The notes under the pieces: generated by a model
Database searches by the model: none
What the model was told of the DNA's origin: nothing
What the model saw: the letters and a program-made list of their open reading frames with translations, nothing else
Shown here: in pieces, positions 1 to 8,837 of the stretch
Numbering within the stretch: position 1 is the stretch's first letter
Layout: each line of letters opens with the position of its first letter
Position numbers and translations under genes: made by a program
DNA from: an uncultured Lachnospiraceae bacterium
Lineage (GTDB): Bacteria; Bacillota; Clostridia; Lachnospirales; Lachnospiraceae
Direction: 5' to 3'
Assembly (NCBI GenBank): GCA_934317005.1
Contig: CAKREB010000002.1
Coordinates: 62,001-126,000, forward strand
Length of the DNA: 64,000 bases

Positions 1-184
1 CTTTTGCAGAAAAATGCACGTACAATAGTGGGATACCAACAAGAATTTCGAAGAAATTCTTGCTAGGGCACCAGCGCCGGCGGTGCCCTTTTCTTTTGCA
101 GAAAAATGCACGTACAATAGTGGGATATCAACAAGAATTTCGAAGAAATTCTTGCTAGGGCACCAGCGCCGGCGGTGCCCTTTT
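1..184 (+). repeat. Tandem 92-bp double-hairpin repeat, two units
   Basis: Two almost identical 92-bp units (1-92 and 93-184) lie head to tail. Each holds a perfect 10-bp hairpin (CAAGAATTTC, loop GAA, GAAATTCTTG) and then a GC-rich hairpin (GGGCACC ... GGTGCCC) that ends in a T run. The second hairpin could therefore act as an intrinsic terminator. Related copies occur at 16612-16690 and 24207-24400, with a degraded one at 15372-15410, so this is an interspersed family. No coding function is proposed. Confidence 0.9.
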
Positions 185-188
185 TTTC

Positions 189-217
189 TTGTATAAACAT
201 ACAACATGTGATATAAT
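189..217 (+). promoter_or_regulatory. Sigma-A type promoter for the AbiEi-punA operon
   Basis: A TTGTAT -35 box (189-194), a 17-bp spacer and a perfect TATAAT -10 box (212-217) lie just after the repeat terminator. They point into the gene starting at 316, leaving a leader of about 90 nt. Confidence 0.7.
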
Positions 218-315
218 AAATAGCATGTAGTATCGACTGTGAAATTATTTTTTGGGGGAAAGAGTAATAAGGCAGATCACATGGAGTGAGAAGGAGAAAG
301 GCAGGGTGATAGTCT

Positions 316-936
316 ATGTTATTAAACACGTATGAAAAGGTTACAAAGCTGTTTCGTGAGAAGAACGGTTATCTGAATGCATCTGAGCTAAAAGAGGCAA
401 AGGTGACAACTGTGCAGATCAAGGAGCTGGTAGAAAAGGGCATATTGGAGCGGGTTTCGCACGGTCACTACTGGCTGATCGATGAAGAGAACGGAAAGCC
501 GGACAACTATCAGATGATCGAGGCATGTATGGTTAATCCACGCGCAGTTATCTGTGCGGACAGTGCCTGCTATTATCATGGTCTGATCGATGAAAGACCA
601 AAGAAATTATCGGTTGCCACGTTAAAGACAGACCGTTCCAAGATGCAGTTAAATTTTCCGGTGACACGTCACTATTATTCGGATCTGGCATTTGATCAGG
701 ATATGGAGACGATTGAAACACCGTATGGTACTTTGCGTGTTTATTCATTAGAAAGAAGTGTGTGTGATACGATCCGTTTCCGCAGTGATATTGGGGCGAG
801 AGCGGTAAGCCACATCATCAAAAATTATATGAAGCGGGATGACCGTCAGATGGAAAGATTGTTGGCATATGCGGATGCGATGCGTGTCGGAAAGATTGTC
901 CGCACAAAGCTAGAGGAGGGAAAAGGAAAAGCATGA
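316..936 (+). CDS. AbiEi-like antitoxin / winged-helix transcriptional regulator (orphan)
   Basis: This 206-residue protein resembles the AbiEi antitoxin family of type IV toxin-antitoxin systems. The N-terminal ~60 residues look like a winged helix (YLNASELKEA ... LVEKGILERVSHGHYWL). The rest matches the AbiEi C-terminal type, with ACMVNPRAVICADSACYYHGL and LERSVCDTIRFR. In such systems the antitoxin represses its own operon and neutralises the AbiEii nucleotidyltransferase. No AbiEii gene follows here. Instead the stop overlaps the punA start (ATGA), so the two are translationally coupled. A role as a stand-alone regulator of purine salvage is inference. The family call rests on sequence pattern only. 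Confidence 0.7.
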   Translation: MLLNTYEKVTKLFREKNGYLNASELKEAKVTTVQIKELVEKGILERVSHGHYWLIDEENGKPDNYQMIEACMVNPRAVICADSACYYHGLIDERPKKLSVATLKTDRSKMQLNFPVTRHYYSDLAFDQDMETIETPYGTLRVYSLERSVCDTIRFRSDIGARAVSHIIKNYMKRDDRQMERLLAYADAMRVGKIVRTKLEEGKGKA

Positions 937-1775
937 GTGAAGTATATGATAAATTAATGAACTGTTATGAGTGTGTACGCAAAAAGATTGATTTTGTACC
1001 GGAGATCGCATTGGTTTTAGGATCAGGTCTTGGAGATTATGCGGATGGTATTCGGGTTGTAGCAGAGTTAGATTATAAGGACATAGATGGATTTCCGACT
1101 TCTACAGTTCCGGGGCATGAAGGAAAGTATATTTTCGGATATGTCGATGACGTACCAGTTGTATGCATGAAGGGAAGAGTGCACTACTATGAGGGATATG
1201 CGATCAGTGATGTTGTTTTGCCGATTCGTCTGATGAAGCTCATGGGAGCAAAGGTGTTGTTTTTGACAAATGCATCCGGTGGTGTGAACATGTCTTTTCA
1301 GGCCGGAGATTTTATGTTGATAAAAGATCAGATCGCTAACTTTGTTCCATCTCCACTGATCGGTCCCAATATGGATGAATTGGGCGTTCGCTTCCCGGAT
1401 ATGAGTAACATCTATGATAAGGAGTTACAGAAGGTCATTCGAAGGACAGCAGCTTTATTGGATATTCCTCTGCAGGAGGGTGTATATATCCAGCTTACCG
1501 GACCGAATTATGAGTCACCTGCAGAAGTGCGCATGTGCCGTACTTTGGGAGCAGATGCAGTTGGTATGAGCACGGCGTGTGAAGCTATTGCGGCAAATCA
1601 TATGGGTATGATGATCTGTGGAATTTCATGCATTTCCAACATGGGATGCGGAATCACAGCCAATCCGCTGACACACAAAGAGGTACAGGAAACGGCAGAC
1701 AGAGTTGCACCATTATTTAAGCAGCTTGTGACGGCAAGCATCAAAAATATCGCTGAGAAGATTTCAGAGAAGTGA
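933..1775 (+). CDS. punA: Purine nucleoside phosphorylase (trimeric PNP-I)
   Basis: This 280-residue enzyme cleaves inosine, guanosine and their deoxy forms with phosphate to give a free base and (deoxy)ribose-1-phosphate, in cytosolic purine salvage. Visible family motifs are LVLGSGLGDYAD (28-38), PGHEG (60-64), KGRVHYYEGY (80-89), TNASGG (112-117), TGPNYESPAEVR (189-200) and GADAVGMST (206-214). Glu198 and Asn236 sit where the purine-contacting residues of this family lie. The length is normal. It overlaps the AbiEi-like gene by 4 nt, and the next gene starts 8 nt after its stop, so the three form one operon. Confidence 0.95.
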   Translation: MSEVYDKLMNCYECVRKKIDFVPEIALVLGSGLGDYADGIRVVAELDYKDIDGFPTSTVPGHEGKYIFGYVDDVPVVCMKGRVHYYEGYAISDVVLPIRLMKLMGAKVLFLTNASGGVNMSFQAGDFMLIKDQIANFVPSPLIGPNMDELGVRFPDMSNIYDKELQKVIRRTAALLDIPLQEGVYIQLTGPNYESPAEVRMCRTLGADAVGMSTACEAIAANHMGMMICGISCISNMGCGITANPLTHKEVQETADRVAPLFKQLVTASIKNIAEKISEK

Positions 1776-1783
1776 GGAAGAGA

Positions 1784-3055
1784 ATGAATATTAGGATATA
1801 CAATGCCAGAATCCTGACGATGAAGCAGGGGGAAGAGCTTTTTTGTGGCGAAGTACAGATTAAAGACGGAAAGATTGCTTATGTAGGTGAAGAAAAAAAA
1901 GACGGTGTTAATGTATGGGATCGTGAAATTGATGCCGGGGGAAATCTGGTCATGCCGGGATTTAAAGATGCCCATACGCATTCTGCGATGACTTTTTTGC
2001 GTTCCTATGCGGATGATCTTCCATTGCAGGAATGGCTCTATGAGAGAGTTTTTCCGATGGAAGCAAAGCTTACGGAGGAAGATGTATACTGGGCTGCTAT
2101 GCTTGCCAATATGGAGTATCTGACAAGTGGAATTACGGCTAACTTTGACATGTATATGAAGAATGAGGCAAATGCAAAGGCTTCTGTTGACACCGGTTTC
2201 CGAACAGTGCTTTGTGGCAGTATCAATGATTTTGGCGGAACGGTAGAGGAGATTGAGCAGGAGTATCTTCATTTTAATGCATATGATCCACTGATCTCGT
2301 ATCAGCTTGGCTTTCATGCGGAATATACGACAAAGCGTCAGATTCTGGAGGATATGGCAGCACTTGGAAAGAAATATCAGGCTCCGGTCTATACGCATAA
2401 CTCAGAAACGGAAAATGAAGTGCAGGGATGTATTGAGCGGTATGGCACTACACCGACAGCATTTCTTGATTCGTTAGGAATGTTTGAATATGGCGGTGGT
2501 GGCTTCCATTGTGTTCATATGACACAGGAAGATCTGGATATTTGTAAGGAAAAGGAAATCTGGGTTGTGACAAATCCATCCTCCAATGTAAAGCTTGCAA
2601 GTGGAATCGCACCGATACAGAAGATGCTGTCGATGGGAATCGGTCTGGCAATTGGTACAGATGGTCCGGCAAGCAACAACTGTCTTGATATGTTCCGTGA
2701 GATGTTTTTGACTACTGCTTTACAGAAGGTAACTCTTTCAGATGCTTCAGCGGTGGATGCACTCGATGTTTTGCATATGGCAACAGTGGGTGGAGCGCAT
2801 GCGATGCATCTGGATGATTGCGATATTCTGGCAGAAGGAAAGTGTGCCGATCTGATCATGATCGATCTGCAGCAACCAAATATGCAACCATTTAATAATA
2901 TTGCCAAAAATATTGTCTATAGCGGAAGTAAGCAGAATGTTAAGATGACGATGATAAATGGTAAGATATTATATGAAGATGGTGTGTTCCATATCGGAAA
3001 AGAACCAAAAGAAGTTTACGCAAAAGTAAATGAAAGTATTCAGAGAATGAAATAG
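1784..3055 (+). CDS. Amidohydrolase, methylthioadenosine/S-adenosylhomocysteine deaminase family
   Basis: This 423-residue metal-dependent hydrolase belongs to the Atz/Trz-MtaD-SsnA group, which deaminates adenosine-like or guanine-like substrates. Zinc ligands are visible: HTH near residue 64, later His in FHAEYT, HNSETENE and HCVHMTQED, and the Asp in GTDGPASNN. A small beta-sandwich domain is split between the two ends, with the C-terminal part reading ADLIMIDLQQPN. The ATG at 1784 is preferred over an in-frame GTG at 1772 that overlaps the punA stop, because a GAGG motif precedes it. Lying after punA, it likely processes purine nucleosides or SAM-cycle products. Exact substrate is not shown. 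Confidence 0.85.
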   Translation: MNIRIYNARILTMKQGEELFCGEVQIKDGKIAYVGEEKKDGVNVWDREIDAGGNLVMPGFKDAHTHSAMTFLRSYADDLPLQEWLYERVFPMEAKLTEEDVYWAAMLANMEYLTSGITANFDMYMKNEANAKASVDTGFRTVLCGSINDFGGTVEEIEQEYLHFNAYDPLISYQLGFHAEYTTKRQILEDMAALGKKYQAPVYTHNSETENEVQGCIERYGTTPTAFLDSLGMFEYGGGGFHCVHMTQEDLDICKEKEIWVVTNPSSNVKLASGIAPIQKMLSMGIGLAIGTDGPASNNCLDMFREMFLTTALQKVTLSDASAVDALDVLHMATVGGAHAMHLDDCDILAEGKCADLIMIDLQQPNMQPFNNIAKNIVYSGSKQNVKMTMINGKILYEDGVFHIGKEPKEVYAKVNESIQRMK

Positions 3056-3089
3056 AAAACAGAAATCACTTTGTGATTTTTGCAGAGAA

Positions 3090-3125
3090 GAAAGGGAGAG
3101 AATGTATTGGTATTCTCTCCCTTTC
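3090..3125. terminator. Bidirectional intrinsic terminator
   Basis: A perfect 14-bp stem (GAAAGGGAGAGAAT and its complement) encloses an 8-nt loop between two convergent genes, the amidohydrolase and the ABC-F gene. It can serve both strands. Confidence 0.85.
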
Positions 3126-3142
3126 TACATTATATCGAAAAA

Positions 3143-5080
3143 TTATGTCGATTCAGAAAGTTCTTCCCAGCGCTCCATTAGCTGTTCTAGGCGTGCGTCA
3201 TTTTCAGAATGTTTGGTAGAAAGCTCCTGCAGCTTTGCACTGTTTGTAGCGTTTGCAGGCTCTGCCAGTGCTTCATCCAATGCTTCGTTATCTGCTTCCA
3301 GTGCTTCGATTTCCTGTTCGACCTTACGAAGTTCATTTTCAATTTTGCGCAGACGTGCCTGCTCTTCCTTTTGCTGCTGCCAGGAAAGCTTATTTGTTTC
3401 TTTTGAAATGCTTTCCGGAGAAGCTTTTTTACTATCTGTCTGTACGGTCTCTGATGTGAGATTTGCCTGTTCTATCGCGTCTTTTTTCTCCAAATAATAA
3501 TCATAGTTTCCAATATAATTCAGAATCGTGTGGTTGGTTAAGTCTAAAATACGATGCGCCGTCGTGTTAATGAAATAGCGGTCATGCGATACATAAAGCA
3601 CAGTACCTTCAAACTGATTGATCGCATTTTCTAAGATCGCTTTGGAATCAATATCCAAGTGGTTTGTCGGCTCATCTAAGATCAAAAAGTTAGCATCTGA
3701 TAACATTAGTTTGGCAAGCGAGATTCTGCCGCGTTCTCCACCGCTTAGACTTTTGATCTGTTTAAATACATCATCTCCGGTAAAAAGAAAGGCAGCAAGT
3801 ACATTGCGGACTTCTGTGTTTGTCATATGAGGATATGTATCCTGAATTTCTTCAAAAGCCGTTTTTTCCATATGTAACACATGATGTTCCTGATCATAGT
3901 AGCCAATCTCTACATTGCTTCCCAGGGTAAATGTACCGGAATCTGCCGGAAGCAGCTCGTTTAGGATTTTGAGCAGGGTAGTTTTTCCGGTACCATTATC
4001 TCCGATGATCGCAACATGCTCTCCACGTTTGATCTCAAAGCTGATATTTTCAAAGAGGGTAGTTCCGTCAAAGCCTTTTGTTAAGTGATCTACTGTCAGA
4101 ACATCATTGCCGCTTTGATAACGTGGTGTAAATAAAAGCTTCATTTTTGTCTGTTCTTCTATTGGTTTATCAATGCGCTCTATTTTGTCTAGCTGTTTTT
4201 CGCGGCTTTCAGCGCGCTTGATTGATTTTTCACGGTTAAACTGGCGAAGTTTTGTAATTACTTCTTCCTGATGTTTGATTTCTGCCTGCTGGTTTAAGTA
4301 CTGTTTCATCAAAGTGTCTAGCATAGCCTGACGCTTTTGGGAGTAGGTCGTGTAATTACCCATGTAAACAGTAGCTTTGGTCTGACGAAGCTCGATAACC
4401 TTTGTGACAATCTTGTCAAGAAAATAGCGGTCATGGGCAACGATCAAAACAGCTCCCTTATATTGTGACAGATAACCTTCCAGCCAATGGATTGCATTTA
4501 GGTCAAGGTGATTGGTTGGCTCATCCAAAATAATCAGATCCGGTGCCATCAAAAGCATCTTGGCAAGTGCTACACGGGTTTTCTGACCGCCGGAGAGAGA
4601 AGTGATCGGTTTATCAAAATCCTCTGTGTCAAAGCCTAGTCCCTTTAATACTCCGACAAGCTCGCTCTGATAGGCATAACCGTTTAACTGATCAAAACGG
4701 TGCTGGGCACTGTCAAATTGTTTGATATATGCTTCTAAGTCTTCACTGGAAGCTTCATTCATTTTGGCAGACAGATCTGCTAGCTTCTTTTCGAGCTGTT
4801 TGATCTCAGGCTTTGCATCCTGCATTTCTTCCATGATCGTGCGATTAGAATCGTACTCCTGATTCTGGGCAAGATACCCAACCGTTGCATCCTTTGAGAG
4901 GATGATTTCTCCGCTGTCTGCCGGAAGTTTGTCCATAATGATTTTAAGTAATGTGGATTTGCCGGAACCATTTACTCCGACAATCGCTGCTTTTTCATGT
5001 TCGTTTATATGAAAAGAGACATCTGATAAAATGACGTCTGTAATAAAAGCCTTTGATATATGGCTGCATTGTAAGATCAT
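3143..5080 (-). CDS. ABC-F family ribosome-associated ATPase (YdiF/Uup-like)
   Basis: This 645-residue cytosolic protein has two ABC ATPase domains and no membrane segment, the hallmark of ABC-F translation factors. Domain 1 has Walker A GVNGSGKST (35-43), signature LSGGQKTR and Walker B LIILDEPTNHLD. Domain 2 has GDNGTGKTT, LSGGERGR and LILDEPTNHLDID. A basic linker between them forms the P-site interaction motif region. The C-terminal ~90 residues are a Glu/Lys-rich coiled coil, as in Uup and YdiF. The start at 5080 has GAGG six bases upstream. An in-frame start 25 codons earlier adds unconserved sequence. Whether it is housekeeping or protects against an antibiotic cannot be told. Confidence 0.92.
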   Translation of the reverse strand: MILQCSHISKAFITDVILSDVSFHINEHEKAAIVGVNGSGKSTLLKIIMDKLPADSGEIILSKDATVGYLAQNQEYDSNRTIMEEMQDAKPEIKQLEKKLADLSAKMNEASSEDLEAYIKQFDSAQHRFDQLNGYAYQSELVGVLKGLGFDTEDFDKPITSLSGGQKTRVALAKMLLMAPDLIILDEPTNHLDLNAIHWLEGYLSQYKGAVLIVAHDRYFLDKIVTKVIELRQTKATVYMGNYTTYSQKRQAMLDTLMKQYLNQQAEIKHQEEVITKLRQFNREKSIKRAESREKQLDKIERIDKPIEEQTKMKLLFTPRYQSGNDVLTVDHLTKGFDGTTLFENISFEIKRGEHVAIIGDNGTGKTTLLKILNELLPADSGTFTLGSNVEIGYYDQEHHVLHMEKTAFEEIQDTYPHMTNTEVRNVLAAFLFTGDDVFKQIKSLSGGERGRISLAKLMLSDANFLILDEPTNHLDIDSKAILENAINQFEGTVLYVSHDRYFINTTAHRILDLTNHTILNYIGNYDYYLEKKDAIEQANLTSETVQTDSKKASPESISKETNKLSWQQQKEEQARLRKIENELRKVEQEIEALEADNEALDEALAEPANATNSAKLQELSTKHSENDARLEQLMERWEELSEST

Positions 5081-5192
5081 ATCTATCCTCATTTCTGAGC
5101 GATTTATTGGTGTTACATCTGTTGTTATGATAATCTGCCCTCGCTCATGGCACATTGTCTGATTATAGCACAGTATAGTATAATAGATTTTC

Positions 5193-5221
5193 TTGTAAAA
5201 AGCTATAGGATTCGGTATAAT
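5193..5221 (+). promoter_or_regulatory. Sigma-A type promoter for metH
   Basis: TTGTAA (5193-5198), a 17-bp spacer and TATAAT (5216-5221) point toward metH with a ~135-nt leader. A 7-bp hairpin (TATGATG/CATCATA) lies in the leader shortly before the ribosome binding site. No SAM-I riboswitch or T-box signature was recognised in the leader. Confidence 0.65.
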
Positions 5222-5362
5222 AAATAGTTATGAAGTGATTCTTTTGTTACGAAAGAAAAAAGTGTTTTGTGCTTTGCAGAAACTTGCTATGCGCAAAAAG
5301 TGTGCAGGAGTGGTATGATGAAAAACAGCATCATAAGTGAAACGGAAAGGCAGGATAAATAG

Positions 5363-7858
5363 ATGACAAAACAGGATTTTCATAGATTATTGGAACAGTC
5401 GAAACTGATTTTAGATGGAGCTACCGGTTCCAATCTGCAGCAGAGAGGCATGCCTGCCGGTGTCTGCCCGGAACAGTGGATTCTGGAAAATCCGGATGTA
5501 TTATGCCAGCTACAGCAGGAATACATTAGTGCCGGGACTAATGTATTGTATGCTTCTACTTTTTCAGGAAACCGCATTAAGCTGGAGGAATATGGTCTGG
5601 AAGATAAGATTGGACAGATGAATCATGATCTGGTACAGATTTCGAAGGAGGCAATCGCAAGAGAGCATGCTCAGGGAAAGGTGTATATTGCCGGGGATGT
5701 TACAATGACAGGAAAGCAGGTAGAGCCGATTGGCCCGCTTCCTTTTGAAGAACTGGTGACGATTTATAAGGAACAGATTGGTTATCTTGTAGAGGCAGGA
5801 GTAGATTTACTGGCAGTTGAAACGATGATGAGTCTGCAGGAGTGCCGTGCGGCAGTGATCGCAGCAAAGGAGACAGCACCGGAGCTTCCGGTACTTGTAA
5901 CACTGTCTTTTAATGAAGACGGACGAACACTTTTTGGAACCGATCCTGCAACAGCGTCCCTTGTTTTAACCACTCTTGGAGTAGATGCAGTTGGTGTCAA
6001 CTGTTCTACCGGACCGGATAAGATGATTTCTGTGATACGGGATATGAAAAAATATACGGACCTTCCAATCGTTGCAAAGCCAAATGCCGGTTTGCCACAG
6101 ATGAAGGATGGTCAGACTGTGTATGACATGGAGGCAGAGGATTTTGCGGATCATATGGTAGTGTTAGCACAGGAAGGTGCTGATATTTTAGGTGGCTGCT
6201 GTGGTACGACACCAGAATATATCCGCCAGATGACAGAGTTGCTTTGGGAAAAAGGTGAAATGGAAAAGACAAGCTGCTATAAGCGTGGAAGCGCTGTTGT
6301 GCGCCGTGCGTTATCCAGTGAACGCTTTACACGCGAGATTGATCTGAATGGTGCGTTTCAGATTATTGGTGAGCGGATCAATCCAACCGGAAAGAAAGCA
6401 TTGCAGGCAGAGCTTCGTGAGGGATGTTTAGATATTGTTACAGAGATGGCAGAGGCACAGGAAGAAGCCGGAGCTGCGATATTAGATGTCAATATGGGAA
6501 TGAACGGTATCGATGAAAAAGAGATGATGCTAAAGGCGGTAAAAGAGCTTTCTATCGTGACAGATCTGCCGCTTTCCATCGATTCCAGTCACGTAGATGT
6601 TGTAGAAGCAGCCCTGCGCATTTATCCGGGAAGAGCGTTGATCAATTCGATTTCACTGGAACCGGAAAAGTTTGAAAAGCTGATTCCAATCGCCAAAAAG
6701 TATGGTGCAATGTTTATTCTGCTCCCTTTGTCAGAGGAAGGACTTCCAAAGGATATGCAGGAGAAGATAAGCATTATTCATACAATCATGGACGCTGCCC
6801 TAGAGCAGGGACTTTCTAAGGAAGATATCATTGTGGATGGTCTGGTTGCTACGGTGGGTGCGAATAGAAATGCGGCTATTGAAACATTAGAAACAATTTC
6901 ATATTGTAAAAATGATCTGCAGCTTGCTACAGCTTGTGGTCTGTCAAACATTTCCTTTGGCTTACCGGAAAGAATGTTTGTCAACAGCACATTTATGGCG
7001 ATGGCAATTCAGGCAGGTCTTACGATGGCAATTGCCAATCCGTCACAGGATTTGTTAATGCACAGTGTGTTTGCGGCAGATTTATTGATGAACAAACCGG
7101 AAAGTGACATCCGCTATATTGACCGTGTTGCACAAAGAAAGCTGACTGTGGTAGCAGGGGAAATCTCACCGGAGGCATTGGCAGCCGGTCAGTACAGGAA
7201 AGCCGAACAGAAGGTAAATGTAAAAGAGAATGGGGATGCTTTGTTTCAGGCAGTTGTAAAGGGACGAAAAGAGAAAGTAGCTGAGCTGGTTCAAAAGAAA
7301 CTTGATGAAGGAAAAGATCCGCAGGAAATGATTGATGAAAGCCTGATACCAGCAATCAATCATGTAGGAGAGCTTTTTGACAAACAGATTTATTATCTGC
7401 CACAGTTAATCTCCAGCGCAGAGGCAATGGAGGGTGGTATCGGCATATTAGAACCGATCCTTGCTAAAAATCGTTCCGGCAAGTCACTTGGAACGGTTGT
7501 GATCGCAACGGTAGAACACGACATTCATGATATAGGAAAGAACTTAGTTGCATTGATGTTAAAAAACTATGGATATCACGTTATTGATATGGGAAAGGAT
7601 GTTCCGGCTGAAGATATTGTCGCAAAGGCAAAGGAAGAGGATGCGGATATCATCGGACTTTCTGCTTTGATGACAACAACTATGATGGAAATGAAAAAAG
7701 TGGTGAATCTGGCAAAGCAGGAAAAACTGCGGGCAAAGATTATGATCGGCGGAGCCGTGATCACACAGAGTTTTGCAGATGAAATCGGAGCAGACGGGTA
7801 TTCTAAGGATGCGCAGGAAGCAGTAGTTTTGGCAGGAAAGATGCTGGGACATGAGTAG
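5363..7858 (+). CDS. metH: Cobalamin-dependent methionine synthase without the reactivation domain
   Basis: This 831-residue enzyme transfers a methyl group from methyltetrahydrofolate to homocysteine via cobalamin. Domain order is homocysteine methyltransferase (~1-300; zinc Cys in GVNCSTG and GGCCGTTPEYI), pterin binding (~325-590; IIGERINPTGKK), a four-helix cap (~610-700) and the B12 domain (~705-831) with the DxHxxG motif Asp720-His722-Gly725 that places His on cobalt. The C-terminal SAM-dependent reactivation domain of E. coli MetH (about 1,220 residues) is missing, as is common in clostridia, so reactivation must come from another protein. The next two genes follow closely. Confidence 0.93.
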   Translation: MTKQDFHRLLEQSKLILDGATGSNLQQRGMPAGVCPEQWILENPDVLCQLQQEYISAGTNVLYASTFSGNRIKLEEYGLEDKIGQMNHDLVQISKEAIAREHAQGKVYIAGDVTMTGKQVEPIGPLPFEELVTIYKEQIGYLVEAGVDLLAVETMMSLQECRAAVIAAKETAPELPVLVTLSFNEDGRTLFGTDPATASLVLTTLGVDAVGVNCSTGPDKMISVIRDMKKYTDLPIVAKPNAGLPQMKDGQTVYDMEAEDFADHMVVLAQEGADILGGCCGTTPEYIRQMTELLWEKGEMEKTSCYKRGSAVVRRALSSERFTREIDLNGAFQIIGERINPTGKKALQAELREGCLDIVTEMAEAQEEAGAAILDVNMGMNGIDEKEMMLKAVKELSIVTDLPLSIDSSHVDVVEAALRIYPGRALINSISLEPEKFEKLIPIAKKYGAMFILLPLSEEGLPKDMQEKISIIHTIMDAALEQGLSKEDIIVDGLVATVGANRNAAIETLETISYCKNDLQLATACGLSNISFGLPERMFVNSTFMAMAIQAGLTMAIANPSQDLLMHSVFAADLLMNKPESDIRYIDRVAQRKLTVVAGEISPEALAAGQYRKAEQKVNVKENGDALFQAVVKGRKEKVAELVQKKLDEGKDPQEMIDESLIPAINHVGELFDKQIYYLPQLISSAEAMEGGIGILEPILAKNRSGKSLGTVVIATVEHDIHDIGKNLVALMLKNYGYHVIDMGKDVPAEDIVAKAKEEDADIIGLSALMTTTMMEMKKVVNLAKQEKLRAKIMIGGAVITQSFADEIGADGYSKDAQEAVVLAGKMLGHE

Positions 7859-7869
7859 GAGAAGTTAGA

Positions 7870-8793
7870 ATGAGTATGGAAAAGACAATCGACATTGTGA
7901 TTCCGGCATATAAACCGGGAAAAGAATTTCAGGAGCTGCTTAGAAGGCTGTTAAAACAGAGTGTTTTGCCGGAGCATATCTTTATCCTGCAGACTCTTGA
8001 GGACGGTGATGCGCCGATGAAATCTCAGGATGAGAGGATTATAGTCTATCCGGTTGCAAAGAAGGAGTTTGATCATGGAAAGACAAGAGCATATGGTGCC
8101 GGTCTTTCAAAAGCAGACTATGTGCTTTTTATGACACAGGATGCGATGCCGGCAGATGATGAGTTACTTTCTTCACTGCTAAAAGGCTTTGAACAGGAAA
8201 AAACAGGAATCGTCTATGGAAGGCAGTTAGCAAGGAAGGATGCAGATATTACCGAGCAGCTGACAAGGCTTCACAACTATCCGGTACAGAGTTGCTTAAA
8301 GACAAAAAGTGATCTGAATACATTGGGGATTAAGACTTACTTTTGCTCTGATGTCTGTGCGATGTATGACAGAAACTTATATCAGAAGCTGGGTGGCTTT
8401 TCCTATCCGACAATCTTTAATGAGGACATGATCATGGCATCGAAGGTGATACAAAACGGTTATGCGGTGTATTATGCAGCAGAGGCAAAGGTAATACATT
8501 CGCACAGCTATACCTGCATGCAGCAGTTTAGAAGAAACTTTGATCTGGGAGTGTCCCAAAAACAGTACAGAGAAGTGTTTGAACATATTTCTTCAGAAAA
8601 GGAAGGCGCAGGATTTGCTAAAAAGACAATAGTAACCTTGTGCCGGAGAGGACATATTGGGAAAGCTGTTTATTTTGCATGGCAGTGTGCGTTCCGTCTG
8701 GCAGGGTACAAACTTGGAAAAAACTATGACAGATTGTCAGACGGCATGATTTCATTTTGCACGATGTCACCGGGATATTGGAAAGAGAAATAA
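7870..8793 (+). CDS. Family 2 glycosyltransferase (rhamnosyltransferase-like)
   Basis: This 307-residue protein is a GT-A fold glycosyltransferase. The nucleotide-sugar binding start IDIVIPAYKPG (residues 6-16) and the metal-binding region VLFMTQDAMPADDELL (~94-109) are clear. A later FNEDMIMASKVI segment fits the acceptor-side acidic motif of rhamnosyl/galactofuranosyl transferases. No membrane segment is seen, so it probably works at the inner face on lipid-linked or envelope glycans. It starts 11 nt after metH and is followed by folBK, an operon whose members share no evident pathway. The sugar donor is unknown. Confidence 0.8.
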   Translation: MSMEKTIDIVIPAYKPGKEFQELLRRLLKQSVLPEHIFILQTLEDGDAPMKSQDERIIVYPVAKKEFDHGKTRAYGAGLSKADYVLFMTQDAMPADDELLSSLLKGFEQEKTGIVYGRQLARKDADITEQLTRLHNYPVQSCLKTKSDLNTLGIKTYFCSDVCAMYDRNLYQKLGGFSYPTIFNEDMIMASKVIQNGYAVYYAAEAKVIHSHSYTCMQQFRRNFDLGVSQKQYREVFEHISSEKEGAGFAKKTIVTLCRRGHIGKAVYFAWQCAFRLAGYKLGKNYDRLSDGMISFCTMSPGYWKEK

Positions 8794-8837
8794 CAAAGGA
8801 GTGTGCACAAAAGATAAGTGCAGAAATGAGGTGTTCT

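Noticed and set aside
1..184. CRISPR array
   Set aside because: Only two 92-bp units exist, directly adjacent with no spacers, and the whole unit is repeated.
1598..2398. 266-codon minus-strand frame
   Set aside because: It lies antisense to punA and the amidohydrolase, has no recognisable family and no ribosome site. It is a shadow of the coding strand.
5222..5362. SAM riboswitch or T-box before metH
   Set aside because: None of the conserved core segments of SAM-I or T-box leaders is present, and no terminator hairpin with a T run is seen.
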